Positions 1-8,924 of a DNA stretch of 64,000 bases are shown here, one piece after another (position 1 is the stretch's first letter; each line of letters opens with the position of its first letter). The notes under the pieces were generated by a model, which searched no databases, was not told the origin of the DNA, and was given only the letters and a program-made list of their open reading frames with translations. The stretch covers positions 62,001 to 126,000 of the forward strand of contig NZ_FORR01000002.1 in NCBI RefSeq assembly GCF_900114055.1, read 5' to 3'. Source of the stretch: Thermoflavimicrobium dichotomicum. GTDB lineage: Bacteria > Bacillota > Bacilli > Thermoactinomycetales > Thermoactinomycetaceae. The translations under genes were made by a program, and so were the position numbers.

Positions 1-249
1 TAAAATGAGTGTAATCGTCCAAGGTGTAAAACCAAATAACTTGAATGAGACGGCTGCAAACAGTCCACCGATGATACAAGAAATCATCTTTTCAATTGCA
101 CTTTCGATGGAGCGTTTTCTCGTCTCTTTAAGACATAAAATTGTTAGGACCCCAGCAGAAGAATAAAATTTCAAACCAATCCAACTGGCTACAGCAATGG
201 CCAAACCTGTCCCAATGGCCGTCTTGATCACACGAAATCCAATTTTCAT
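1..249 (-). CDS. Aromatic acid exporter family protein (ArAE_1/DUF939), 3' end outside window
   Basis: Reading the minus strand from an ATG at 249 gives 83 residues that run off the window edge, so only the N-terminus is seen. It begins MKIGFRVIKTAIGTGLAIAV and continues with a second hydrophobic segment around a GVLTILCLKETRKRSIESA-like stretch, the pattern of the N-terminal helices of FUSC/ArAE_1 (DUF939, YqjA-like) inner-membrane proteins. Family members are putative aromatic-acid exporters, but most Firmicute members have no tested substrate. It is transcribed away from the protease gene at 541. Family assignment is fairly secure; function is not. Confidence 0.75.
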   Translation of the reverse strand, partial: MKIGFRVIKTAIGTGLAIAVASWIGLKFYSSAGVLTILCLKETRKRSIESAIEKMISCIIGGLFAAVSFKLFGFTPWTITLIL

Positions 250-540
250 ATCGTATCACCTTTTATGAAATGTATGTATGATCTCATATTCCCTGACTCA
301 TTGTATATCAATCCAAATGGATCAGCCAGTTTCTGATCCCTCCTTCCCCTTCTTTCCAGATCATCAGCACAACTCAATAAACGCTCATGTCTTTTACATA
401 TAACTTTTTTTATTTATTATCGATTATTTTTTATTATTTTTTGAATGTACAAATATTTGCCAAAAAATTTAAAGGAAGATGACCTAGCTATCAGGAATAT
501 TAATTTCTATGGAATGGCAAGAGAACAGACAGAGGAGTTG
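250..540. other. Intergenic region between divergent genes, no gene seen
   Basis: This stretch lies between the divergently read exporter fragment and the subtilase. Bases 390-450 are very A/T-rich. An in-frame ATG at 445 would add 32 charged residues before the signal peptide and has no ribosome-binding site, so it is treated as leader. I could not identify a convincing promoter or riboswitch. Confidence 0.5.
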
Positions 541-1674
541 ATGTATTTGAAGTTATTTTTACCCCTTTTTTTCACTCTAACCCTATTTTTTTCAACCAGT
601 TATGCTAGTGGTATAAATCCTGCCTCCGTAAAGAGTCACGAAATTATTGTAAAACTTAAGCACGAAGCTTCCCTCGCATCATTTGGGAAAGTCGTCTCTC
701 AAAATCATGCATTGGGATATGCGGTGCTTCGTGTCACCACCTCTACTTCGATCAACGACACGATTCAACAGCTTGAACAATTACCCTTTGTGGATTATGC
801 AGAAAAAAACATGGTTTTCCATACAACCAAAGCGCCCAATGATCCCAAGTTCAGCCAACAATATGGATTGAAAAAAGTTCGGGCAGAACAGGCCTGGACG
901 GTCACCAAAGGAAATGCCAATACAATCATTGCCACCGTCGATACCGGAGTTGATTATAAACATCCTGATCTAAAAGAAAAAGTAATAAAAGGTAAAGATT
1001 TTGTTGACGATGATAGGGATCCGATGGATGAAAACGGCCATGGAACCCATTGTGCGGGAATTGCTGCCGCTATTACGAATAATGGGATAGGTATTGCCGG
1101 CATGGCTCCTAAAGTGAAAATACTGGCTGTTCGCTCGCTTGATGCAGATGGAGAAGGATATTTATCGGATATAGCTGATGGGATCACCTATGCAGTTGAC
1201 CAAGGAGCAAAAGTAATCAATCTCAGTCTGGGTTCCACAGATGATAGTCGTATCATGAGAGAAGCGATTCAATACGCTGTCAATAAAGGTGTTGTTGTCG
1301 TCGCTGCTGCTGGAAATAATGATTCTTCCCTCCCTCTTTATCCTGCTTACTATCCCAATGTCATTGCTGTAGGGGCAACAGATGCGAATGATGAAAAGGC
1401 GGACTTCTCCAATTATGGCCAATGGGTGGATATCGTCGCTCCAGGTGTAGATATTTTATCGACCTGGTCTGATAAAACTTATCAACTCGAATCAGGAACA
1501 TCGATGGCGGCTCCTTTTGTTACTGGAGTTGCCAGCCTTCTCGCTTCCCAAGGAAAAAATGGAAAGCAAATTCGAGAAACACTCGAAAGATCAGCAGATC
1601 CCATCCCCGGAACTGGACAATATTGGAAATACGGAAGGCTTAATGCGGAAAAAGCAGTAAAAGCGAAGAAGTAA
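541..1674 (+). CDS. Secreted subtilisin-family (S8) serine protease, thermitase-like
   Basis: 377 residues from ATG 541, chosen because GAGGAG precedes it and the protein then starts with a typical signal peptide (about residues 1-22, ending SYA). A short I9-type propeptide spans roughly 28-97. The mature domain would begin near APNDPKF (residue 98), as in thermitase. The catalytic triad is visible: Asp134 in VDTGVDYKHP, His167 in NGHGTHCAG and Ser321 in GTSMAAP, with oxyanion Asn259. The C-terminal SQGKN...YGRLNAEKAV matches the thermitase end. It is predicted to be secreted and proteolytic. It stands alone and is followed by hairpins that probably terminate it. Confidence 0.93.
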   Translation: MYLKLFLPLFFTLTLFFSTSYASGINPASVKSHEIIVKLKHEASLASFGKVVSQNHALGYAVLRVTTSTSINDTIQQLEQLPFVDYAEKNMVFHTTKAPNDPKFSQQYGLKKVRAEQAWTVTKGNANTIIATVDTGVDYKHPDLKEKVIKGKDFVDDDRDPMDENGHGTHCAGIAAAITNNGIGIAGMAPKVKILAVRSLDADGEGYLSDIADGITYAVDQGAKVINLSLGSTDDSRIMREAIQYAVNKGVVVVAAAGNNDSSLPLYPAYYPNVIAVGATDANDEKADFSNYGQWVDIVAPGVDILSTWSDKTYQLESGTSMAAPFVTGVASLLASQGKNGKQIRETLERSADPIPGTGQYWKYGRLNAEKAVKAKK

Positions 1675-1683
1675 AAGAAAAGA

Positions 1684-1715
1684 AACGTCCACCTCATTAT
1701 AAGACAGGTGGACGT
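1684..1715. repeat. Hairpin, first of two near-identical flanking copies
   Basis: A 32-nt segment with ACGTCCACCT and AGGTGGACGT as perfectly complementary arms, just downstream of the subtilase stop. The same 32 nt recurs at 1939-1970 with two substitutions. The two copies bracket the composite repeat at 1716-1938, as a duplication around an insertion would. Confidence 0.8.
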
Positions 1716-1938
1716 CAAGGCTATCCTGAATGTTTCTCCCGCGCTTCGGGATGGGTTCCTTCCTCCGTGACGACTTCTGTACCATCACAGTCACTCCGTA
1801 AGGAACCCATCCCTCCGCTTTATAGAAAACTCATCCCTCTGATGATGTTTCTCGGCAACATGAGAACCTGTTGACAATCCGGTTTTTCTTTTCCAGTAAG
1901 GAAAATCGGCATATAACCGATACTTTGTCAACAAACTG
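1716..1938. repeat. Composite dispersed hairpin repeat, copy 1 (blocks A and B)
   Basis: Block A has 14-bp perfect arms GGGATGGGTTCCTT (1748-1761) and AAGGAACCCATCCC (1800-1813). The 38-nt loop contains CCTCCGTGAC and TACCATCACAGTCACTCC and is conserved in other copies. Block B (1870-1932) has terminal GTTGAC...GTCAAC inverted repeats around CCGGTTTTTCTTTTCC and GGAAAATCGGCATATAAC; here its centre is deleted. Related copies lie at 14894-15045, 16479-16661, 18234-18400, 29332-29434 and 59753-59796. No coding capacity. Confidence 0.8.
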
Positions 1939-1977
1939 AACGTCCACCCCATTATAAGTCAGGTGGACGTTTTTTCA
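1939..1977 (+). terminator. Hairpin with T-run, second flanking copy
   Basis: ACGTCCACC pairs with GGTGGACGT and is followed by TTTTTTC on the plus strand, a good intrinsic terminator for transcripts coming from the subtilase side. It is 30/32 identical to the hairpin at 1684-1715, which lacks the T-run. Confidence 0.75.
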
Positions 1978-2029
1978 TTTTCTTCATGTGTACTAAATTC
2001 TCTTCAAAATGAACTGGAAGGGAAAGGGA

Positions 2030-2113
2030 TCAGGAATTCATGAACAACCAAATAATCCCCACAATAAAAAAGAGTACGCTGACAATGCCTAGAATTTTGG
2101 GCAGATATTTCAT
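2030..2113 (-). CDS. Small single-span membrane protein candidate, 27 aa
   Basis: The reading frame MKYLPKILGIVSVLFFIVGI...MNS follows a strong ribosome-binding site (GAGGGGGAAAGTG directly before ATG 2113) and consists almost entirely of one hydrophobic helix with a basic N-terminus. It starts 17 nt after the mutS2 stop on the same strand, so it is probably co-transcribed. No family is recognised. The good RBS and the membrane-helix character are the only support. Confidence 0.5.
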   Translation of the reverse strand: MKYLPKILGIVSVLFFIVGIIWLFMNS

Positions 2114-2130
2114 CACTTTCCCCCTCGATC

Positions 2131-4491
2131 CTACTTTAACTCCACAATGGTAACGCCTGCTCCACCTTCACCATGAGAGCCCAAGCGGAATGATTTCACA
2201 CTCCGATGGTTGCGCAGAAAGTTTTGTACCCCTGTACGGAGAGCTCCTGTTCCTTTTCCATGAATGAGTGAAACGTATTTGAGTCCTGCCAGAACAGCGG
2301 CATCCAGATATTTGTCAATTTCCACAATCGCATCCTCAACCATTTTTCCACGCAGATCCAGTTCTGGTTTGACATCGACTGATTTCCGCTGCACCGAAGT
2401 CATCACTTTCGTTGTGACCGAAGAGCCTGCTGAAGCTTTTTTCTGCAATTCATTATGATGCAATTTCATTTTAAGAATACCCAGTTGCACGAGATACTCA
2501 TCTTGTCCCAAGCTTTCGACAACGGTTCCTTTTTGATTGAAACGAGGGACAAAAACTTCATCACCCGGCTCCAATGGTTGATCCTGTTGTGGCTGGCTAA
2601 TGATCTGCTCAGGATATTCCACATCCGGAACAGCTTCAGACAATCGTTTTTTCGCTTCAAACAATTGGTGTTCCTTGATTTCTTGCGGACGTTTTTTCGC
2701 CCATTCACGCAATTCTTTTAATACCTCTTCTGCTTCCCGTTCTGCTTTTCTTACAATCTCTTGTGCTTCCTGTCTCGCTTTTTCTTTTAAACGGGCTTTT
2801 TCTTCTTCCCAATGTTGCAATTTTTCCTTGAGCTCACGAACAAGCTGTTCCGCTTCCTTGCGCAAACGTTCTGCTTTACTTCTCTCTTCTTCAGATGTTT
2901 TACGTTCCTGAGTAAGTGCGGCAATCATTTCTTCCAATCGATTTTCATCCTGTGAGAGGTGCGACTTGGCGACTTGAATGATCGACTCAGGTAGCCCCAG
3001 GCGCTTGGAAATTGCAAATGCGTTACTTCGTCCAGGCACTCCAATCAGCAGTCGGTAAGTGGGCTTGAGTGTTTCAACATCAAACTCCACACTTGCATTG
3101 ATCGCGCGCGGATGTGTGTGTGCAAATAATTTGAGCTCACTATAATGTGTGGTGGCCACAACCGAACAGCCCTTTTCAATCACATGCTCCAAAATGGCAG
3201 TCGCCAGTGCAGCCCCTTCCGTGGGATCTGTACCTGCTCCCAATTCGTCAAACAATACAAGACTTCGCTCATCCAATTGCTTTAAAATGCGAATGATATT
3301 GGTAAGATGACCGGAAAATGTACTCAGGTTTTGCTCAATGCTTTGCTCATCGCCAATATCTGCAAATACACCGCTATAAACAGGTATTACACTTCCTTCT
3401 TCTGCAGGAATGGGGAAACCGGATTGGGCCATCAATGCCAGCAATCCAATCGTTTTTAACGAAACCGTTTTTCCTCCAGTGTTCGGACCTGTAATAATAA
3501 TGGCTTGATAACTCTCTCCCATCTCCACATCAATTGGAACAACCTGTTCGGGATGAATAAGTGGATGACGGGCCTGTTTCAACCTCAGCTTTCGCTCTGT
3601 AGACAAGACAGGTACGACCGCTTTCATAGCGTTTCCAAACCGTGCTTTAGCCAAGATAAAGTCCAACTCAGCCAGAATGGTTACATTTTGTTCCAAAGCA
3701 TCTGCTGCTTCAGCCACCAGATTGGTCAATTCCTGCAAAATACGTTCAACTTCTTTTCTTTCCTTCAATTCACATTCTTTCAATTTGTTATTTAACTGAA
3801 CTACTGCTTCAGGCTCTATGAACAGGGTGGCTCCCGATGAAGATTGGTCATGAACAATCCCACCAAATGCACCCCGATATTCTTGCTTAATGGGGATCAC
3901 ATAACGATCATAACGCTGTGTAATAATTTGTTCTTGCATCATTTTTTGGTAATGTGGATTACGAATGATTTGTTGCAGTGTATTGGTGATTTGCTGTTTT
4001 ATGCGATCCATTTCGTGACGAATTTTGGCTAATACCGGGCTGGCATGATTGACGACCATTCCCTGTTCATCAATACAATAGAGAATTCTTTCTTCCAGGG
4101 TATCACAAGGAATGATTTTCTCTGTCAAACTGCGCAAAACAGGCAAAGCAGCTCGCTCTTCATCAATTTGTTTCAGGAGTGATTTGCTTTTACGCCCCGC
4201 TCGAATCGTACTGGCGACATCCAATAATTCCATTTCATAAAGCATGCCTCCCACACGTGCCCGACGTAAAGAGGCTCGTATATCCCGGATCCCACCAAGA
4301 GATACATCTCCCTTTAAACGAATCAAATCAAAGCCTTCCGCTGTAGCTTGCAATCGGTTCTGGACTTCTTGATAGTCAGCCGAAGGCGTGATTTGTTCGA
4401 CTTTTTCTTTCCCCAAGGTAGATGATGTATATTGTTTTAACATCTCTTTTACCTGACTGTATTCCAATGGCTTTAATGTCCAGTTCTCCAC
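2131..4491 (-). CDS. mutS2: Endonuclease MutS2 / ribosome-splitting ATPase
   Basis: 786 residues from a GTG start with GGGGAG eight bases upstream. The MutS-type ATPase has Walker A GPNTGGKTVSLKT at about 334-346, Walker B SLVLFDELGAGTDP, and the ABC-type TTHYSELK segment. A long Glu/Lys/Arg coiled coil covers about 520-630. The C-terminal Smr domain (about 710-786) carries DLRG and HGKGTGALR, the nuclease-type motifs. Family members act on stalled, collided ribosomes and have been linked to suppression of recombination. It ends the phe-zapA-polX neighbourhood as in Bacillus, although sleB and a holin-like gene now separate it from polX. Confidence 0.96.
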   Translation of the reverse strand: MENWTLKPLEYSQVKEMLKQYTSSTLGKEKVEQITPSADYQEVQNRLQATAEGFDLIRLKGDVSLGGIRDIRASLRRARVGGMLYEMELLDVASTIRAGRKSKSLLKQIDEERAALPVLRSLTEKIIPCDTLEERILYCIDEQGMVVNHASPVLAKIRHEMDRIKQQITNTLQQIIRNPHYQKMMQEQIITQRYDRYVIPIKQEYRGAFGGIVHDQSSSGATLFIEPEAVVQLNNKLKECELKERKEVERILQELTNLVAEAADALEQNVTILAELDFILAKARFGNAMKAVVPVLSTERKLRLKQARHPLIHPEQVVPIDVEMGESYQAIIITGPNTGGKTVSLKTIGLLALMAQSGFPIPAEEGSVIPVYSGVFADIGDEQSIEQNLSTFSGHLTNIIRILKQLDERSLVLFDELGAGTDPTEGAALATAILEHVIEKGCSVVATTHYSELKLFAHTHPRAINASVEFDVETLKPTYRLLIGVPGRSNAFAISKRLGLPESIIQVAKSHLSQDENRLEEMIAALTQERKTSEEERSKAERLRKEAEQLVRELKEKLQHWEEEKARLKEKARQEAQEIVRKAEREAEEVLKELREWAKKRPQEIKEHQLFEAKKRLSEAVPDVEYPEQIISQPQQDQPLEPGDEVFVPRFNQKGTVVESLGQDEYLVQLGILKMKLHHNELQKKASAGSSVTTKVMTSVQRKSVDVKPELDLRGKMVEDAIVEIDKYLDAAVLAGLKYVSLIHGKGTGALRTGVQNFLRNHRSVKSFRLGSHGEGGAGVTIVELK

Positions 4492-4742
4492 GCCTCCATC
4501 TCCCCGTCTTTATTTTATTTTTAGCTCCACTTATTATAACACGACTTTCCATCCTCTATTTCTGACTAAACCGATTTCATTCGATACAAAATAACGATAC
4601 ATAAAGTTTGCTGACAAAAGCTTCATTTTTTAGCGTCGGGATTTCTGTTGCGCTACCGCCTGTACAACGTCGATAGCGCCAGATTCTTCGGCGTTATGGA
4701 ATAGGCAGAACGACAGGCTTAATTTAAACAGGAGGTGAAAGA

Positions 4743-5081
4743 ATGAACTTTTTCCGTCATGTTGTCCGTTTTGCTGTGTCTGCAATCGTGCTTCTCACGA
4801 TCAGTACACTCGTTCCCGGCTTTTCGATTACCGGATTTTGGACCGCTCTTCTTGCATCCCTTGTCATTGCGGGATTGGGATGGGTGATCGAATCGGTTTT
4901 CGGCAAAGATATTTCTCCTTTTGCACGTGGCGTTGTCGGTTTTATTGTAAGTGCGGCAGTCATTTATGTAACCGCATGGCTTGTACCAGGCATCCGTATT
5001 ACCTTTTTTGGCGCCTTGATTGCTTCTTTGATCATCGGCTTCATCGATTTGTTTGTGCCTGCACGTGCCCGTTTTTCCTAA
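4743..5081 (+). CDS. Phage holin family (PF04020, YvlD-like) membrane protein
   Basis: 112 residues behind a clear AGGAGGTGAAAGA site. Four hydrophobic helices in two repeats, with VPGFSITGFW and VPGIRITFFG marking the repeated unit, are characteristic of the PF04020 four-helix family that includes B. subtilis YvlD. Despite the holin name, chromosomal members are not prophage genes and their role is unknown, possibly linked to envelope stress. It is a single gene, divergent from mutS2, and shares the bidirectional terminator at 5086-5121 with sleB. The 250-base upstream gap shows no promoter I can name. Confidence 0.85.
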   Translation: MNFFRHVVRFAVSAIVLLTISTLVPGFSITGFWTALLASLVIAGLGWVIESVFGKDISPFARGVVGFIVSAAVIYVTAWLVPGIRITFFGALIASLIIGFIDLFVPARARFS

Positions 5082-5085
5082 CACG

Positions 5086-5121
5086 AAAAATCGAGCCAGA
5101 TGACTGGCTCGATTTTTCTTT
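5086..5121. terminator. Bidirectional intrinsic terminator
   Basis: Arms AAAAATCGAGCCAG (5086-5099) and CTGGCTCGATTTTT (5104-5117) are perfectly complementary around a 4-nt loop, with T-runs on both strands. It serves the convergent holin-like gene and sleB. Confidence 0.9.
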
Positions 5122-5134
5122 TCAGGCAACGCTG

Positions 5135-6139
5135 TTATTTACAGAAAATATGCTTTCCAATTCGTTTAATCTGAGGACGGCTCCAAATCCATTTGGATGT
5201 TGCGCGAGCAGGATTGAAATAATATAGTGCTCCCCCAGAAGGATCCCAACCATTCAGGGCATCCATCACGGCTTTTTTCGCCGATTCATCGGGTTGCAAC
5301 CATATTTGTCCATCTGCCACAGCTTCAAAAGCCAACGGTTGGAAGACAATCCCTGTGATGGTATTGGGAAACAGCTCACTTTCGAGTCGATTCAATATGA
5401 CGGCCGCAACTGCCACTTGACCAACATATGGCTCACCACGGGCTTCGGCATGTACGGTTTTGGCTAACAACTCAATATCCTGTTGAGACAATCCATAGGA
5501 GTTTTTAACCGGTCGAGGTCGGTTCGTACCTTTCGCTGGTACCTTGGGAGCCGGTTTTTGTTGTTTCCAATTCTTTGTCGCTAAGTATAATTTGCGCTTC
5601 GTTTCTGCCCCTACCAGTCCATCCACCTTCAGGCCAAAACGATATTGGAATAAACGAACCGCATTTTCTGTCCGTTCGTCAAATACACCATGGACAGGCC
5701 CTGTATAAAACCCGAGAAACTTCAAGCGATTTTGCATTTCCCATACATAGCCGCCACGCGCCCAGCGCCTTAAAATAGGAGTGGAGACAGAAGTGATGCC
5801 TGGGCGCCAGTTTTTGGTCGCTTGCCACAGCTTTAATTTCGTTTTGGAACCCACAATCCCATCTGCCCGAAGACCAAATCTTCCTTGGAACCAACGAACC
5901 GACTTCAGTGTCTGATATCCAAAATACCCATCGATCTTGCCACGGTAATACCCGAGAAACTGTAGACGTCCTTGCAATTCCCTGACATCTCGCCCACGAG
6001 AACCTATTTTTAAAGTCCCTGGGCCAAAAGAAGAAACGAATGTGTTGGAAAAAGGGAAGGCTTCTACTTTTTGCACTACCATTTCTGTAGATAACAGCGC
6101 AAAAAACATGATGCCGATCAATAACCTTCGCCATATCAT
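5135..6139 (-). CDS. sleB: Spore cortex-lytic enzyme SleB
   Basis: 334 residues. An N-terminal hydrophobic signal (about 1-27) is followed by two peptidoglycan-binding domains (about 44-105 and 124-185, each with the LQ.RL.FLG.Y repeat), a Pro/Lys-rich linker, and a C-terminal Hydrolase_2 domain (about 221-334) with TVHAEARGEPYVGQVAVAA carrying the expected catalytic Glu232. SleB degrades spore cortex during germination. Most Bacillus SleB have one PG-binding domain, so the duplication is notable. No ypeB partner lies next to it. The start codon has a weak RBS, so a slightly different start is possible. Confidence 0.9.
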   Translation of the reverse strand: MIWRRLLIGIMFFALLSTEMVVQKVEAFPFSNTFVSSFGPGTLKIGSRGRDVRELQGRLQFLGYYRGKIDGYFGYQTLKSVRWFQGRFGLRADGIVGSKTKLKLWQATKNWRPGITSVSTPILRRWARGGYVWEMQNRLKFLGFYTGPVHGVFDERTENAVRLFQYRFGLKVDGLVGAETKRKLYLATKNWKQQKPAPKVPAKGTNRPRPVKNSYGLSQQDIELLAKTVHAEARGEPYVGQVAVAAVILNRLESELFPNTITGIVFQPLAFEAVADGQIWLQPDESAKKAVMDALNGWDPSGGALYYFNPARATSKWIWSRPQIKRIGKHIFCK

Positions 6140-6244
6140 AGCAGGATTTCAACCCTTTCCAGGTTGGAATTCTGCTGTTATTATGCCTTTAATCGGTGGG
6201 GATATGCAGAGGCAGGAGAACACCTTTTTCATCATGAACGCAAG

Positions 6245-7969
6245 CTAGCTTTTTTTGAGCGCGTTTTTTAGTTGATGAAATGAATAGGTGTTAATCACAT
6301 CCTGTTTCTCCAGCCATCCTCTACGTGCTGTCGCAATGCCAAAAATTACTTGTGAAAATCCTTCCGTCGCATGTGCATCAGTGTTGATCGTAAACTTGAG
6401 CCCGTACTCCTCTTTCGCTCTCTTTAACAACTCATCCGATAAATCCAGCCGGTACGGATTTGCATTCAGCTCAAAAATTGTTCCTGTTTCCCTGGCATGA
6501 CGGAAAATCACATCCACATCCACTTCATAGGGATCTCGACGCAAAAGTAGCCGTCCTGTTGGATGAGCGATGATATGAACATATGGATTTTCCATGGCCT
6601 TCACAATACGGCGAGTCATCGTTTTCTCATCCTGATGAAATTGACTGTGAACTGAGGCGATAACCAAATCCATCTCTTTTAGCAATTCATCTGGATAGTC
6701 CAATGTTCCATCAGGCAAAATGTCGACTTCCGTTCCTTTCAAGATTTCAATGCCAGGTAATTGCCGTTTGACCTGTTCGATTTCCTCCCATTGTTCATAA
6801 ACTTCATCGATCGATAATCCACCGGCCACTTTTAAAGAGCGAGAATGATCCGTAATCGCAATATATTCATACCCGCGTTCCTGAGCCGCTTTCGCCATGG
6901 AATAAATCGTGTCGGTTCCATCGCTGTATAGGGTATGCAGATGCAAATCCCCCCGATAATCTTCCAAACGAATCAATGTGGGGAGCCTTCCCGCTTCGGC
7001 TTCTTCCATTTCACCCCGATCTTCCCGCAGTTCAGGCGGAATCCATGGTAACCCCAATTGAGCAAAAAATTGGGCTTCCTGAGCAAATTTCATCGTTTGA
7101 TGGGTCTCAGGATCATAAATGCCATACTCACTGACTTTCCAACCAAGTTGTTTGGCACGCTGGCGAATCCGCACATTGTGCTCTTTTGATCCCGTGAAAT
7201 GATGAAGTGCGCTTCCAAATTGATCCGGACGAACCAGCCGTATATCCACTCCCATCACGATTCCTTCCACTTCCACCACGATACTCACCTTGGTTTCTCC
7301 TTGTCCCACCACTTGCCTTACTTCCGGGATGGCTATTATTTTTTCCGCAACCACGATGGGATCACGAGTTGCTACCACAAAATCAATATCTTTAATCGTT
7401 TCCTTCCATCTGCGAATACTCCCTGCCAATTCAAAACGCTCAATTTCTTCCATTTCGCTTAAATATGCCTGTACTTTCTCCGCTACTCTTCGTGCTTCAT
7501 GCAAATGATATCGCTCCGGTCTTTTGGAAAACTGCTCAATCGCCTCCAGGATTTTTTGCTCCTTTTTAGGGCCAAATCCCGGAAGAGAGCGAATTTCCTG
7601 TTTTTCTGCAGCCGCTTTCAACTCATTCAGATTGGTAATTTGAAGCTGTTTATAAAGAGTAGCGATTGTCTTGGGGCCAATACCTGGCAAATGGAGCAGA
7701 TCAGGGAGATCAGGGGGCAATTGTTCCTTCAATTCTTCCAATTGTTTACAATGGCCTATCGAAATGATCTCACGAATGACTGCTGCTGTTCCCTTTCCAA
7801 TACCCGATAGCTCTTCCAAACGGTCTTCGATCTCCGCAATCGCCACACGGCTGTTTTCGACGGTTCGGGCTGCTTTGCGATAGGCTTGCACTTTAAAAGT
7901 GTTTTCTCCTTTAATTTCCAATAAATCAGCCAGTTGATGAAGAATATTCGCTATGTATTTGTTTTTCAT
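6245..7969 (-). CDS. polX: DNA polymerase/3'-5' exonuclease PolX
   Basis: 574 residues from ATG 7969, preceded by GGGGAGAAAGTGT; an in-frame upstream ATG at 8032 lacks an RBS. Helix-hairpin-helix motifs LSGIGKGT, LPGIGPKT and LPGFGPKK occupy the first 140 residues. The family-X palm GSIRRWKETIKDIDFVV lies near 183-199. A C-terminal PHP exonuclease domain starts at GDLHLHTLYSDG (about 340). Family members fill gaps in base-excision repair and remove mismatched 3' ends. It follows zapA and cvpA as in B. subtilis (yshC). Confidence 0.96.
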   Translation of the reverse strand: MKNKYIANILHQLADLLEIKGENTFKVQAYRKAARTVENSRVAIAEIEDRLEELSGIGKGTAAVIREIISIGHCKQLEELKEQLPPDLPDLLHLPGIGPKTIATLYKQLQITNLNELKAAAEKQEIRSLPGFGPKKEQKILEAIEQFSKRPERYHLHEARRVAEKVQAYLSEMEEIERFELAGSIRRWKETIKDIDFVVATRDPIVVAEKIIAIPEVRQVVGQGETKVSIVVEVEGIVMGVDIRLVRPDQFGSALHHFTGSKEHNVRIRQRAKQLGWKVSEYGIYDPETHQTMKFAQEAQFFAQLGLPWIPPELREDRGEMEEAEAGRLPTLIRLEDYRGDLHLHTLYSDGTDTIYSMAKAAQERGYEYIAITDHSRSLKVAGGLSIDEVYEQWEEIEQVKRQLPGIEILKGTEVDILPDGTLDYPDELLKEMDLVIASVHSQFHQDEKTMTRRIVKAMENPYVHIIAHPTGRLLLRRDPYEVDVDVIFRHARETGTIFELNANPYRLDLSDELLKRAKEEYGLKFTINTDAHATEGFSQVIFGIATARRGWLEKQDVINTYSFHQLKNALKKS

Positions 7970-8099
7970 ACACTTTCTCCCCTTGAAAGAAACGAGAGTC
8001 GGCATAATACCGACTCCAGATGTATAACGCAAATCAGATTGTTAACCAACGTTGCAAATCAGCTTAAACATTTTGAACCCATATAAATAAAAGTTGATA

Positions 8100-8624
8100 T
8101 TAATTATTTTTATACAAAAACAGGCTTTTTAATCCTTCAGTCAAGTCGGGAGTGATCTTTAAAATACCTTGAGAGATCCATGAAGCTTCTACCGCTCGTT
8201 GCCCTGTTTCCCAAGGGAAAAGATGCAGAATATGAACGAAGAGGATCAAGACGATCAGGTTTTTGATGAGAGCAATCAGCAAACCGCCGATTTGATTCGT
8301 CTGTCGCAAAACAGGCAGCTTGAATACTTGTCCGACGATTGGACCAAAGAGTCTAAGCAGGAACTTCATGCCCAAAAAGATAAGGAAAAAAGCAACAATC
8401 GACGACAAAAGCTTGTCCACTGCCAGTAAAGACAATCCGTTTCTCTCCGGTAAAATCAATGATCCGATGTCAGGAGCCAAATCGTCGTTAAACATATAAG
8501 CAAACCAGAGTGCAATAAACCAGGATAGCAAAGAATATAGCTGTAAAAACAAGCCTTGTTTATAACTCATTATACTTGAAAAGAATATATAGATGACCAG
8601 GAAGATATCCAACATATTCATCAT
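8100..8624 (-). CDS. CvpA family membrane protein (YshB-like)
   Basis: 174 residues with four predicted membrane helices and the CvpA-type N-terminus MLDIFLVIYIFFSSIMSYKQG. The conserved cvpA position between zapA and polX (yshB in B. subtilis) supports the call. AAAGGA lies just before the tandem ATGs, so the true start may be 8624 or 8621. The zapA stop is 9 bases upstream, indicating an operon. CvpA is named after colicin V production in E. coli; the role in Firmicutes is unclear. Confidence 0.88.
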   Translation of the reverse strand: MMNMLDIFLVIYIFFSSIMSYKQGLFLQLYSLLSWFIALWFAYMFNDDLAPDIGSLILPERNGLSLLAVDKLLSSIVAFFLIFLGMKFLLRLFGPIVGQVFKLPVLRQTNQIGGLLIALIKNLIVLILFVHILHLFPWETGQRAVEASWISQGILKITPDLTEGLKSLFLYKNN

Positions 8625-8633
8625 TCAAATCCT

Positions 8634-8885
8634 TTAAGGTTGTTCATCTTCTACCAAATGTAAGATTTCATCATATTCCTGTTTCAAACGTAAATACTCA
8701 TCGGCGATATTGACAGCAGACAGGACTGCTAGTCGTGTCATATCGAGCCGAGGATTCACATTCGCTATTTCTCTCATTTTTTCATCTACATGATTGGCTA
8801 CCCGTCGTATATAACTTGGGCTGGCTTTGCCAACAATTTGGTACTGTTGACCATAAATTTCTACATTCAATCGGTTTTTGGTCAT
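8634..8885 (-). CDS. zapA: Cell division protein ZapA
   Basis: 83 residues from ATG 8885, which has GGAAGGGGG eight bases upstream; the longer frame to 8915 has no RBS. N-terminal MTKNRLNVEIYGQQYQIVG and the following YIRRVANHVDEKM and AVLSAVNIADEYLRLK coiled-coil segment fit ZapA, an FtsZ-ring stabiliser. It heads the zapA-cvpA-polX operon and lies downstream of the pheST terminator. The rnhC gene that often sits next to zapA in Bacillus is absent. Confidence 0.93.
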   Translation of the reverse strand: MTKNRLNVEIYGQQYQIVGKASPSYIRRVANHVDEKMREIANVNPRLDMTRLAVLSAVNIADEYLRLKQEYDEILHLVEDEQP

Positions 8886-8924
8886 GAAAATAACCCCCTT
8901 CCCACTGTGAGACACCCGTATTCA

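Noticed and set aside
445-540. Upstream start for the subtilase
   Set aside because: It would put 32 charged residues before the signal peptide and has no RBS; ATG 541 has GAGGAG.
1684-1970. CRISPR array
   Set aside because: Only two hairpin repeats with a 223-bp structured interval; no regular spacers and no cas genes.
4743-5081. Prophage region because of a holin-family hit
   Set aside because: PF04020 proteins are common chromosomal genes, and no other phage gene is present.
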